From: Asterias rubens
Lineage: Eukaryota; Echinodermata; Asteroidea; Forcipulatida; Asteriidae
Length of the DNA: 64,000 bases
Direction of reading: 5' to 3'
NCBI RefSeq assembly: GCF_902459465.1
Contig: NC_047062.1
Location: 16,251,994 to 16,315,993 of the forward strand
Part shown: positions 35,046 to 48,200 of the stretch, one piece after another
How positions within the stretch are numbered: position 1 is the stretch's first letter
How the letters are laid out: each line of letters starts with the position of its first letter
Made by a program: the position numbers and the translations under genes
The notes under the pieces: generated by a model
What the model saw: only the letters and a program-made list of their open reading frames with translations
The model's database searches: none
Told to the model about the DNA's origin: nothing

Positions 35046-38000
35046 TACATTAAAGATTAATTTATTTTTGAAGTTTTTCAGTGCCTTTTTTCTCTACTAC
35101 AATAAAAACCCATAACTGGAATACAGCACATACTGATTTTCTGTGTCACTTAAGTTCTAGGGAAGTATGAACCCGCCTCAAAAAAAGAACGCTTAAATTT
35201 CACAACACTATTACAGTAATATAAGGGTCAGTTAGACAAATTTGAATTGTTGTAAACTAACTGTTTTATTGCTCTGTTCTCATCAAATTAACAAACACTG
35301 AAGTGTCTGTGCCAAAAAAAAGTGGTTTATTTTTGTTTACAAACTTTTTGCGTTAGTGTTTTCAAATTTTATTTATCACACCCAAAATCTCTACCAACAT
35401 TGGCTTCTTGTTTTCTGTTAAAAGTAGCAAACCCTAGCATCTGTAGCTAACTATTGTTATTTAGCATTTGAGAAAGACTCTGCTAGGATCGAAAGGTCGC
35501 GCCATTAACTATTTTTTGCATTTATATTTCCTTTTGGTTGGTAAGCAGTTTGCAACAGCTAATTGTATTTACTCAATATAAAATATGGCATGGGCGCCAT
35601 TTCGATTATAAGCAAGTTTTTTGTTACAGTATTGATGGTTGTTGTCTGCACTTATCTATTGTTGCATCCAAAGAGTTGCATACTAAAATGGCATCCAGTG
35701 CATACCTCACTTTTCAGCCCGAGTTGCCCATCTGCAAATGCTAGCAATCTTGAGATTTCTAGAGGTGCTAATGTCTTTAACTTGCTCAGGCATGTTTAAC
35801 TGGTGCTAACCACGAGCCTCTCAGGTCCACATATGCAACGTTTTAAACTATACTAGTCTCAGAAGTTGTAAAAGTTTGCAATACAGAGGAAAATCATTTT
35901 ATACATACATGTGAACAGCTTGTTAATCTACATTATTTTATTTATTTTTTGGAGTACATTGTCAACGGACACTAAAACTATTGCAAAAGTAGACTTACTA
36001 ATGTTTGGCAAGCAGTACAAAAAATGATCCGGACAAATGTATCAGAGTTTCCAATATGGATTATATTTTATATTTCAACAACTTTTTCTGTGAGTAACAT
36101 TTCAATAAAAACGTATATTTTCAACAAATCATTTATATACCTGCCTTCCAGAATAGTACTTGCCTATCATCTTAAAACTTTTTTTTTTATTTTATTTTTT
36201 TCAGGATGATTTTAAGAAAGAACAGGGATGACAATTCTGCTTAGAATATTTCAGAAAATTTACAATGATTGAAACAATGTGACATAAAAGAGCATGAATC
36301 AACTGCTTTCAAGGCGTTGTTTTCCTTGGTTGAAGGCAAGGTGCAAAATTGGAAAATGCCCTTTACCTTTTGCTACAGACCCTCCTAAACTCTCTTCACC
36401 TGTAACTTGTCACCAAAATATTGTAACTTTGATAAGGGTGGTATTTCTGCCAAGTGATAAGCAAAATACCGTATGCACGTGACTATAGATTTGAGTAGGG
36501 CGCCCTCGCTTGCAGGTAAAACAAGGAGGTTGTGCAATAGCAGGCATAATTATGTTTGGTCAGAGGGAAAATGTTGGAACATTTCTTTTCAAGTACAAGG
36601 GCTGACCTACAAGTACACATGTAGGCTGCTATTGTGTTGTCAAGCCTTATTACTGAAAATGTGTCTGATTTTTCAAAAGGGCAAAACAAAACAAACTATT
36701 AAAAGTAGGAAGAATATCAGGCCTTTATTTGGCCAATCCTCTACCTGTATGGAATACTAACAAATCTGTGCATTTCCATTGTTTCATCGTGATTTTAACT
36801 CTCCAATGGTGGTGTGATGATATCAATGCAATAAGTCTGATTGTTATTTAGGCCTACAGTCACAAATCCCACTAATAAAAAAAAAACTTCTTGGAATAGG
36901 AATTGTGAACGAAAGTTTTTAATGTCTACCGAGTCCGACATTCAAGAGCCACAGTACTTTATTTTGTACAATAAAACATAACATTCTGTAACCAAAATGC
37001 ACCTTTGTCTTTCTATGATTTTACCCAAAAAATCAAATTTTTGTGGTAGTGCTCCACAAACCGGAGGATTTAAATGACTGCACATTCCCCTAACACTCCA
37101 CATTTACTGGAGGCACTTTTTGTAAAACTCTGTTGAGCCATTATCAGTTGATCTCGATTCAACCGAAAATATTTAAACTAAATACTGCTTCGCATAAACA
37201 ATTTCCATACCCTTGATCCATAGTAATTAGAAATCGGCAATGTTTAAGACATACTTGGCGTCTATGTTTGGCATCATTAAGTGGCAAAAGAAAATTACTA
37301 AAAGAATTGACATGAAGTAAGGCACTTTTTAAGATTTTGAAACCTGGGCCAAACTTTCATCATAGGGCCTTTCGACGCTTTAAATGTTTGGACCTAATTA
37401 TTTCAACTTTCTAGCCTCGTCCAGGGAGATAAAAAAGACCAGTAGATCCATCTCATAAAACACAATTTATTAGTAGTCAAGAAATGTGCATGTACATTAA
37501 ATGTACAGCAAGTTGAACATGATAGCTCTTTTGGAATTAAGTTTGCTAAGCAAGAATTTTAGAAAAGAGTGGAGTACAAAGTCCCATCAGTTTAAAGGTA
37601 TATTAGCTGGTAGTCTTAAATCTGCTAAGCAAAATGTTTCTGTGCTCGGCATGTTTTTCTTACAGAATTTGGCCCAGATTAAAACACTGTAGCAGAGTAC
37701 ACTTTTTATAAAAGCTTTTATAAAAGTGTAATAACTATGCAGAAAACATAATCCAGAAATCCATTTTTGTTTTTATGTGAACTTTTGTGCTTCAGTGCAG
37801 TAGAACAAAATTAGTTACTAAATATATGTTTTCATTAGCAGGTATGAAAATTTGTAAGGATGTGTGCTTGTTCATTAAGGATTTATGTTGGTTATGAATC
37901 ACGGCTTGCAAAACCTTGTCCTTTCAGACAAGATAAACACTAGCATTAATAATAATGTGCTAATGATAAACGACACAGTCAATTTTAATCTGTAACTGGA

Positions 38001-38352
38001 CTCGTAATAATATTTGACGGTGCGGTCTTGATGCTTGTGCCCTTAAGCAAGTCACTTAACTGTTATACTTTTGTTCTTTGGATGGATTGTAAAGCTGTTG
38101 GTGTGTAATGCTCGTACAAGAACACGGTAAACTTATCAACCCTGCGTTTTTTTCTTGTAAAAGTTGTTTGCAGATTGCGCCTTAGCACCTCGTAAGTGTT
38201 AGCATGGTGCTATGACATAAATAAGTCTTATATTTCAAACATAGTTCTGCATATCTTTTAGAAAAATAATGATCACTTTGAGACACCCTCGGGTGTGATA
38301 AATCACTATAACAAAAACTGCGCATTGCTACTATTATTACAAAGTGCATCTT

Positions 38353-38731
38353 TAAAGGCAGTGGACACTATTGGTAATTACTCAAAATAATTATTATAAA
38401 ACCTTTCTTGGTTACGAGTAATGGGGAGAGGTTGATAGTATTGTGATAAACGGCTCCCTCTGAAGTGTGACGTAGTTTTTCGGGAAAGAATTAATTTTCC
38501 ACGAATTTGATTTCGAGACCTCAAGTTTAGAATTTGAGGTCACGAAATCAAGCATCTGAAAGCACACAACTTCATGTGACAAGGGTGTTTTTTTCTTTCA
38601 TAGTTATCTCTCAACTCCGACGACAAATCAAGCTCAAATTTTCAGAGCTTTGTTATTTTATGCATATGTTGAGATACACCAAATGGAAAGACTGGTCTTT
38701 GACAATTACCAACAGTGTCCACTGTCTTTAA
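38353..38731. repeat. Complete TGGACACTA MITE
   Basis: TTAAAGGCAGTGGACACTAT at left and GTGTCCACTGTCTTTAA at right are inverted, with TTAA-like edges. Inside are CGGCTCCCTCTGAAGTG, a nested GATTTCGAGACCTCAAG hairpin and TTATTTTATGCATATGTTG. Copies lie at 3553-3938 and 43970-44325, with a partial one at 57560-57770. Confidence 0.85.
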
Positions 38732-38763
38732 CTGATGTTGTTTAACTGAAAGCAAACAGCTTA

Positions 38764-38769
38764 TTTATT
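38764..38769 (-). promoter_or_regulatory. Poly(A) signal of ATXN3
   Basis: On the minus strand this reads AATAAA, about 117 bp after the ATXN3 stop, giving a short 3' UTR. Confidence 0.65.
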
Positions 38770-38885
38770 GGCCAACTCTGAAAACTGAAAAGATTAGGTT
38801 TTTTAAACTACATGTAGTTGCTGTTCACTAAGCCAAACAGTTTGCATTATATTGCAGATGTAAATAGTATACAAACAGTCATGAC

Positions 38886-41800
38886 TCATGATCCATTCCC
38901 GTGCTGTGGTTGTAGTTCTGTTCCAGAGACAGAACTTAGTTTCTGCGTTCCGCCCAATGACATCTGGATAGCTATCTCTAGCATCGCCTCCTCAGTCATT
39001 TGATCATCATTTGCAAAGAGTTTTGTTTCGAGAGAATGTCCGATTGCACCTGGTTCTTGAGGATTTGTTTCCTCTGGAGTGGGTTCTGATAGCACTGGCT
39101 GGCCGGCTTGGACTTGGCTGTGTGGGTGTGTGGCAGCGGGGGGATTGTTCCCTTCACTTGGAAGAGAGTCAACTTGGCCTTGTGATGGTTGAGTCTCTTG
39201 ATTCTGCTGTCTGTGGTTAAAGAAAACAGTCTTGATTTATTAGATCTTCTAGCATTTCTAAAGGCCTTGTCACACGGGGCGATTTTTACAGGCAACTTGA
39301 AGGCAATGAACTGCACCGCATGCAAAAGGAACACTTTGGCAGCACAAGATAAATTTGTCTACTAGTATCTTACTATCCCCAAGAAAATTATGTGGTAATT
39401 CACGCGTTCATGTTTTGTCTTCGCATGGAGATTTCCTGGAAGTGGCTGCCTGTACATTAACTCGTGTTTAAACATGGCTCTATGAAACACAATTGTGGAA
39501 ATTTGTCTGAAACGAAACTTAAAAAAAAGGTGCTGTGTGAATACCTATTTACATTTCATCTCATACAACAAAAAAGTACTACAAAACAATAAAATACAAA
39601 AAAACTGTATCGAGTGTTTCACAAAATCCAGTTTTTCCACATGAGATTGACAAACAAAAGCAAACAATATGCTCATCAATTAATAAATTACCTGTCAAAG
39701 AATGCTTGTCTTTTTCTCCGAAGGTCTTCAGGATCTACTTTGTCATCTACGCTAGGGTCTCCCATTCCTTCATGGAAAAAGAATCCACAAACAACAACCA
39801 TGAGTCAAAGCAGTTACAATAACAAGTCTAGTCAGGTCTGATGGGGTTAGATTCGCTGCTTACAAAAAAAGTCTGAAACTTGGATCCAGATCTTAGGAGG
39901 TACATTGAAATGATGGCATATCTACCTTTTGAGATGCCCTGCAGTTTAGTTCCAAGGAGCTTAATGATAAAATGACAGCATTTTTTATTTATCATGCAGA
40001 CTTTACAAAGTCTAAATTCATACAAAGGTCTGAAATTTCTCATCACTGTCTGATGGTTTATGGTTTCACAATATTTTTCTTTGGTTCTTGATTTTGCTTG
40101 TTCTTGCAATGGCAGGGCACACATATGAGTATTTATACCAGGCATTTGCAGCGAGTACAGTAAAACTACAAATTACATTACGGTTTCTGTCTTGAAGCAT
40201 GGCTCAATTTTATTAACCCCTGGAATTGGTTCATTAAAATCCGTCAGAATTTTACTAAAGCCTTTGGCCAATCCAGTGTACGTGCCCACTCAAGTATGGT
40301 AGCCTCAGGCTACTAGCCTGCAAAAGAGCAACTGGTCCCCTCTCATTATGATTCATCTATGGATCTTGTGATATGTCTAACTCTATGCTGTTTAAGGTGA
40401 CTGTGTATAAGCATGAATCATTATAAAGGAATCTCGTGACATATTTGCAACATTACACGTGGGTACTCTGCATCCTACAAGCACCATGCAAGTGCTCAAA
40501 AGTTTTTAACAACCATACGGGCAAAGCAATCACTTTTGGGAGCCAATCAGCATTGTTTTTTAGCACATCCCTACCAGGGGTTAGTGACGAGAGGTATCGA
40601 TACGGCGCTGCCCACTGTAGCGAGGCGGAGTCAGTTAATACCTTGCATGCTTAGTTTCATAGCATCAGCTAAACCTCGACTGTTGTCACTCTTAAGGGTA
40701 CCGCACAGTCTCTCCCCTCTTGCTGTATCCCTGGCTTCCGAACTCTGGCTTGCCTGCAGTGCATTATGGAGATCCTCCAGACTGACCAACCTCTTCCCCG
40801 AGGAAGATTCCCCCGTTGACGTTGAGGTTGACGCTGTTGTTTGTTGCTGGGCGAGGTCGGACAGTAAGCGGGGTTTTATCGTCTGAATGACTGGGATGAG
40901 ATTGAGGAGCTGGTCTGCTTCATTATCTGGTAGCGAGCCTCTGACTACAAACAATGAGTACCCTGTCACAAAAAATTACACAAATTTTCAAAAAGCTCCA
41001 TTTCAACCAACTACACTTGTAAGCACAAAATTATGCTACTTCGTTTCTTTCATAGTTGTTAAGTTGTTTAATCCTAATTATTGTGTCTGTTGAATGTGAG
41101 TAATGTTGTTGACTGGATGAATAGGACACAAGAAGAAATAGACAGCTTTAGATGTGGGAGGGAACCTCAAAGAACGGGGAAAACCCACGCAATAATCAAG
41201 GTTTATTGTAAGGACTGAAAACCCAATCCAAATACAATGCTCCCTCCATTCAGAGGCGGGATTCTAACCAGGGTCCACAGAGGTGCAAGGCAGGGAAAGA
41301 AACCACTGAGCCTACCTTCACCCCTTAATAATGTCACAGAAAAAAAAATATTGATACTGATGGAGAAGAAACCTCCTTACCCATTAGCTACCAACCTCAG
41401 AATTCTCAAAAAAACCCTCCCTAGTTTGGCAGCCAAACCAACCCCATAGACATGACAACATGGAGGGTTTAGTGGTAAAGCATCTGCTATAAGGCTTCTG
41501 AATGGCAAATGTTGTGGGTTTGAATCCAAACTAAGTAATAAATGTATGTGGATTTTTTTTTACAGTAATTGAGTATACAGTGCTTAACACACATCGGTGT
41601 ATGGGGAAAAATTATAATGACAACATGTATCAACCTAATCTGTTTGTGGAAACTTAGGAAAGTTCAGCGCCAACTTTCCTCAAGAAGTTGGGGGTCAAAC
41701 CAACCTTCTTTTTGTAGTTGAATAAGAAACATAGCAAGGTATGTATCTGAAATGAGCTCTGGGCCTGTGAGTAATGAGTTGAGGTTAAACCACTGTCGGC

Positions 41801-44683
41801 CAATCTTCCTGATGGTCAACCAGTGATCCTTGAAGTTGCATATAAAAGCTTTCTCGCGTCTGAGGAAAAAATTGTGATATGTCAACGAAAAATGGAACAC
41901 TTTCAGCCTCTTGAAATGACTAGACAATGGCTTGAATCAGCATATCCACTGAATGCCATTTTTTCTTGCATTGTTGGGAAAGTTTCACTTTAAAAGGACA
42001 AACCAAGATATTAATGCTCACGCTGCTGATGTACAATATTATCATTCAATTGATTGTTTGACATTTTTGAATTACTTGGCAGCTTTTCAAGACAACAAAT
42101 ACTAAAGAATCTCATCCTCTATGAGTTTGACAAACTTTTGTTGTTTTGTTTCGTCGAACTTGTAGACAGATGACTGTCTTGGGTTTCCTCAAATACTTTA
42201 AACCTTTGCATGGCCGACACTTACTCTGGATGGATATTTGCCTCCACTGCTTCTGTACTACCAAACGGGAGGAGGTCTAGGCTCCAGACTTTCATGGCTC
42301 GACCGATGACCTGTATTGAGAAATATCCACTGTCATCCATGTTGCTCGACGGTTGCTACGGAAAGAATGAAACACAAAATCCAAGTACTTCTAGAGATAA
42401 TTTTTCCGCATGTTACTTCTTAGTGAGCTAGACTATTGTTTCAAGGGTAATGAACATCTTATATGAAAAAGGTCAACATCTATGGACCAAATATCATAAC
42501 CTTGCTCAGCAGAAAATGGTGCTTAGCAATATTTTCAGCTAAGCAAAAAGTAGTGGGGAACCAGTCTCAAACAAAACAATACATGATAATTTGGCTGGAA
42601 GGTCTGTTTCTGCTAAGCAAAGTTTTTCTTTGCTAAGCACTCTCTGTAGGATTAACAACTTGAGAAATAATTAATGAAATTGAGACCTGATGTTCAGCTC
42701 CATTGAAAAAAAAAAAGAATTGAAAAATAAAACTTTCAGTGAGCATACAATTTTACCTGGATAAACCTGAGATATTCAGGAGAATTGATGTCTCCTTCGG
42801 CCATGGTTGCTCTCTCAGCTTCATCAAGATCCCTTCCGATGTCTGCCAAGTCCACAGCACTAAAATAAGGACCTATGGTCAATAAAGTTGCCAATACACA
42901 TAACTGTCAGTTAAACAAATTGTTCTTTAAATCATTAGTATTGCATTCATTAATCTCTGGCAAGCTTTGAAAACTTAATCTCAATGCAGTAGTGACATGT
43001 GCAGTTTATGTTACAATAAATTAAATGACATTAAAGGGAAGGTACACATTTGGTAATTGTCACAGACTCACTTGGTGTGTCCCAACATAAACATAAAGTA
43101 ACAAGCATGAAACATTGAGCTAAATTGGTCATCGAAGTTGCGAGAAAATTATGAGAGAAAAAATACCCTTGTTGGACGAATTTGTGTGCTTTCAGATAGG
43201 AATAAAAGACTTCTGGCTAGAAGTCTTTTATTATTTTAGTGAGAAATTACATTTTTCTCAAAATCTACGCTACTTCAGAGGGAGCCGTTTCTCACAATGT
43301 TTTATGCTATCAACAGCTCTCCAATGCTCGTTACCAAGTCAGTTCTTAAGTTAATATTTGTTTTTAGTAATTACCAAACGTGTACCTTCCCTTTAACTAA
43401 ATAACAAGAACAATACTTGTCTAAAAAAAAACCTTGACAGTGACCGATTTCAGTTCTTGACATAAACTTGGTTTAAATCCCTGCCTGGCCAGTTATGGCA
43501 ATCACTAATATATAAATGTTGCTTTGTCTTTTGAAATTAATGTTAAGCTAATTAATGGTGATGTGTTTTTACAGGCAATGTCATCCATTTGTGTTTTGAT
43601 AATAGTAATTTATTCACGTAAATTTTTGTTTTATGTGATGATGAGGCCATGTGTGAATTAGCTGCTACAGCTACTGCTACATTTGTGCGTCATCATGCGC
43701 TGAAGTATAGAACGACGTCCTTCGGATGTGACCTGATATCAACAATACTGACCTTGAAGAAGTGAGTTCAGGCAGTGCTGGGCACAGAGTGAGCCCTCTT
43801 GCTGTGGAAAACAAACAATGACACAATAACAATAGATTCAGGACAGTTATACCATGGACTCAGGAGGTAGTTTTTAGTTTTAAGCTTTAAATAAAAAAAA
43901 AACTTTTTATTTGTTGGTACACAAGATCGAGTCAGGTCAGGAATAGGTGGCTTGAAACAGGAGGACTTTTTAAAGGCAGTGGACACTATTTGTAGTTACT
44001 CAAAATAATTATTAGCATAAAACCTTTCTTGGTGACAAGTAATGGGGGAGAGGTTGGTGGTATAAAACATTGTGAGAAACAGCTCCCTCTGAAGTGCCAC
44101 AGTTTTGGAGAAAGAAGTAATTTTCCACGAATTTGATTTTGAGACCTCAAGTTAAACGCACACAACTTTGTGTGCAAGGGTGTTTTCTTCTTTCATTATT
44201 ATCTCGCAACTTTGATGACCGATTGAGCTCAAATTTTCACAGGTTTGTTATTTTATGCATATGTTGAGATGCACCAACTGTTAAGGCTAGTCTTTGACAA
44301 TTACCAATAGTGTCCACCGCCTTTAACATGTTGTCAACGACATGTGATTCAGATCATTTAACATTTCTAAAATAACACCACAGGGGCTCACCGGCCAGGG
44401 GCTCGCATCTGTGGTGTTATTTTTGTTTTCATCAATCCCCACACTGCACCACCACACACAAACAAACAAAAACAAACGAAACCTTTTCCCACTGAATCGA
44501 CTCAGTTCAGTCGTTCAGTTTAGAGTAGAACGTTGTATGGAAATCAAATAAGGTAAATTAATCTTTCAGTCACTGCTTATACTTTCTTAAGTAATTTAGT
44601 GATATGTCTCAAACATACACGGAAATAGAAAGTAAAAATTATATTGCATTTTTACTCACTCGTTCATGAAAAATTGCATCCAT
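38886..44683 (-). CDS. ATXN3: Ataxin-3 deubiquitinase
   Basis: Eight minus-strand exons join in phase to 398 residues: 44660-44683, 43753-43801, 42757-42872, 42225-42355, 41705-41859, 40642-40962, 39692-39767, 38886-39210. The Josephin domain opens MDAIFHERQEGSLCAQHCLN, with catalytic Cys14 as in human. FKDHWLTIRK holds the catalytic His and QWFNLNSLLTGPELISDTYL the Asn. Two ubiquitin-interacting motifs follow (EDLHNALQAS and LADAMKLSMQG), then an Arg-rich EDLRRKRQAFF segment at the place of the human VCP/p97-binding site, then a third motif (EEAMLEIAIQMSLGG). Where human has polyglutamine there is only QQNQETQPSQGQ. The enzyme trims Lys63-linked or mixed ubiquitin chains and acts with p97 in protein quality control. 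The gene is head to head with NEK2. Confidence 0.96.
41461..41545 (+). repeat. tRNA-like sequence, probably SINE-derived
   Basis: TTTAGTGGTAAAGCATCTG resembles a Pol III A box and GTGGGTTTGAATCC a B box at normal spacing. The acceptor and anticodon arms do not pair, so this is not a working tRNA. Confidence 0.4.
43031..43395. repeat. Second TTAAAGGGAAGGTACAC MITE (ATXN3 intron)
   Basis: Inverted ends TTAAAGGGAAGGTACAC and GTGTACCTTCCCTTTAA. It is in the opposite orientation to the copy at 29245-29613 and contains the same nested hairpin GACTTCTGGCTAGAAGTC. Confidence 0.8.
43970..44325. repeat. TGGACACTA MITE (ATXN3 intron 1)
   Basis: TTAAAGGCAGTGGACACTAT and TAGTGTCCACCGCCTTTAA are inverted ends of a 356 bp element closely matching 38353-38731. 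Confidence 0.8.
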
Positions 44684-45268
44684 GTTGATCTGGAAGACGC
44701 CCTCATGTGATTTATTTAGATTTATCCTGGTGGACTTGATGATTAAGTGACAGGTAAGTTGCAAGTATTTGAGTACATATAAGATAAATAAAGATCAATT
44801 AATAAGTAACTGTAATGTTTTGAATTTATAAAAAATTGCTCAAAATATAACAAAAATAAACAAATGAGTTATTTTTTAAATAAATGATAAAACAAACAAT
44901 GCATTGCCAAATGCTTGGATATTTTCTCCCTTCAAATTAAATGGAATAGTCTAGCCCCTGGCGTGGGCTTTTTGCGACCCCGATTGTTATGCAAATAGTA
45001 TGTGTGAAAAGGACTCCAGACAAGCAAGTGTCATTTAATTTCTAACCCCTGACCGTAATCCTAAACCAATGAGATTACGCTTTTGATAATAGCGGACCAA
45101 TGAAAAGCTCTGTTGTTGGGGGTATATTCGAACTAAACATAGGCTATGCTCCTTCGTGTGTGCATGCCACGCATAGTTTGGCTTGTTCTTCGTCGTATTC
45201 TTTCAGTGGTAATTTGTGACAAGTAAGAATAAAGTCTGTTTGCTGTAGACCGTGGAAGCTCCTTCAAA
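44684..45268. promoter_or_regulatory. Bidirectional promoter, ATXN3 / NEK2, with CCAAT pair and CHR-like site
   Basis: The two start codons face away from each other with 585 bp between them. On the NEK2 side there are CCAAT boxes at 45066-45070 and 45097-45101 (31 bp apart) and TTCGAA, a variant of the cell-cycle homology region, at 45127-45132. Paired NF-Y sites with a downstream CHR are the known layout of G2/M genes bound by DREAM and B-MYB/FOXM1. That this controls NEK2 is inference. Confidence 0.55.
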
Positions 45269-48200
45269 ATGCCGACTAAAATCAGTGATTACGAAGTAAT
45301 CTGCACCATAGGATCGGGTTCGTATGGGAAATGCAAGAAGATTAGAAGAAAAAATGATGGAAAGGTTTGTGTTTTCTTTTTTGCATTTCTAATTATATTT
45401 TCCGTTTTCATTTCTCGAGTCGTCGAAGGACGAGAGGTGAGGATAACTTTCCGTATGGCGGCACCACTTTTTCACTCATTTTTACGAAAAGGGATATATC
45501 AATCAGGTAAATTAGATACTATATTATTTTATTTCGAATGAAAAAGTGGTGGCGCCATACGGAAACTTTTCCGCAATTCCATTAAAAATTGAAAGGAGAA
45601 AAGGGTTCGGACTACACTATGTAATGTTTGAACTTTGGTTAAGTTGCGACCGTCGGGAGGATGGAGGGTTCTGTTAGTGTTACGATCATCGCAAAACTAG
45701 GACTAAATTGTTTAAGTAGAGGATAAGTGCTGATCTATCCTGATATAGGCCCATTCTGAAATAGTTGTGATATTCTTTTAATTTAAAGGAGCACGTTGCC
45801 TTGGATCGGTCGAGTTGGTCTTTGAAAAGTGTTCTGTAACCGTTTGTTATAAAATGCATATGGGTAGAAAGATGTTGTAAAAGTAAAATACAATAATCTA
45901 CACAAATATGCCTGGAAATTGCGTGGTTTTCTTTTTACCTTGCAGACTAACACAGTCAGCCATTTATGGGAGTCTAACATTGTTGACTCCCATAAATGGC
46001 TGACCGTGTTAGTTTGCGACGTAAAAGGAAAACCGTGCAATTTTCAGTGATAATTGTGTGGATCATTATATTCTACTTTTAAAACATCTTTCCAACCATA
46101 TGCATTTTATAACAAACGGTTACAAACGCTTTTTATAGACCAACTGGTCCGATCCAAGGCAACGTATTCCTTTAACCATTCAGGAGGATTGTAGATGTAT
46201 GGTTATGATTAAAAGTTGCAATTCTAAACTAGCTAATAATTTTAGTAAACCCTAGAGATAGGCCTATTTAATAATAAATTATGTTATTGTTTATATTTAA
46301 AGTTTAATTTGGTAGTAACATGACAGGTAAACCGGCATTCTAAAGTAAAGCAAAGACAACTGACTGACTTGCCAAAAATGTGATGGTTTTGCCATTTGTA
46401 TACATGTTGGGATTCACCAAAGTACCAAAAGTATACAATTTGTTTGAAGCAAGCAATAATTTAAAGCACTTTTTTGTTTGCATTAGCAAGGAAGCAGGCC
46501 TGTTTTGATTAACATCCACTTGTTTCTATACATGTACACGTAATGTACCACACAGATCCTAGCCTGGAAGGAGATCGACTATGGCAGCATGTCGGAAACG
46601 GAGAAACAGATGCTGGTTTCTGAGGTGAATCTACTCCGAGAGCTTCGCCATGAGTTCATTGTCCGCTACTACGACCGCATCGTTGATCGGAACTCTACCA
46701 CTATCTATATCATTATGGAATACTGTGAAGGTGGGGACCTGGGAAGTCTCATCTCACGATGCAGAAGAGACAGGTACTTTATTAAAACAACTTCCTTGCT
46801 GAAATTCTTCCTCCACGTTTCTCCCAAGTCTTAGGGTACATAATGTTGCGCATCTAATCCAACTCTGTACATTACACGTGTCCAGCTTGGCACCAGTTTA
46901 CTTAAACTGACCGGTGGTGGCACGTGGCAGAGTTTTAAGTATTTACAGCTTGATTTTTTCAGAGTAATAGCAATCAAATGCCCTCATATTGGTTCGCTCA
47001 GTATCCATTACATTATATTTTTTCATCTCATTTTCACTAATTATTTTCTTGACCTGTTCTTGACTTAAATAATTGTACTTTGTTAATTATTCTCCCTTTT
47101 TCACCAATATGGAAATAGATGTTGATTTGATTGAATTGAATAGTTATCATTGATTCAACAGGCATCCTGGCCCACTGAGCATGTATAATGCCACATATTG
47201 ACATACCAGCCTTTTGAACATACTGGTCAGTGGCGGCATGTATTGGATACGCCTTTGACCCACTGAATGTGTGAATGACATAAATGCTGTGTGTACACAC
47301 CTGCTCAAATGCGTTCTAGTAGTCAGTCTGGTAGTTATGGCACCGTGTGCAATGCTAGGTATCTTTACTGAAACCATCCTGCTTGTAAGAGTGGTTTCTG
47401 CCTTTATCCCTGTCAAGGTACCATCTTCAGTAAAAAGTGTTGCCAACATAGTGCTCAGAGTTCTTGATGTTCACTTCCAACTCAATACAAGTTTTACCAA
47501 ACTACAAGTTAAAGTAAAAGCTCATTATTGATTGTCATTTCCACAGGAAATACCTGGAAGAAGACTTCGCCTGGAAGATCCTTCGCCAGATCACATTGGC
47601 TCTGCACGAATGTCAACAGCGGGTTAAAGGGAGTGCTGTCCTTCATCGTGATCTTAAACCTGCCAACGTCTTCCTGGACACAACTCACAATGTCAAACTC
47701 GGCGATTTTGGCCTGGCCAGGGTACTTCAACATGACACAAGCTTTGCCAAGACATTTGTTGGGACACCATACTACATGTCACCTGTAAGTCTCCTCTTTG
47801 GTTTGGAATAACAATTCTTAACACTCTGAAAATGGGAGGCTCCCAACAGTTGTAACTCAAGTCTTCAGTTTTGAAGGTCTTGCATTAGTCCTATTTTGAT
47901 GCAGCGATTGAAAACAGTTCAATATTGAGACAAGACTTTTTTAATTAGCCTAATCCACTAAGCTCCCCCCCCCCCCCCTCAACAATCACAACTACTAATG
48001 CGCACCTAAAAATCTGGCTCATTGAATTCCCATGACAACATATGGACGATGCCACCATTTAGATGTGAATTGCTAAATCTTGCCTTTAGTTTGTGGCATG
48101 ATGCAGAAAGATCCTTGTCGGTGCATTTGATAGACCAGTTGAGTTTCTACTAAGGTGAAGTGATTGATTGGTCTGCAATGTAATTAATTAATGCTATGAC

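Larger units (their letters stand above)
34604..38763. other. Convergent intergenic region, B3GAT and ATXN3
   Basis: It contains the B3GAT 3' UTR, a diverged SINE (about 38030-38240) and a complete MITE (38353-38731). Between 35100 and 38000 the sequence is AT-rich and I see no exon with flanking splice sites. Confidence 0.4.
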
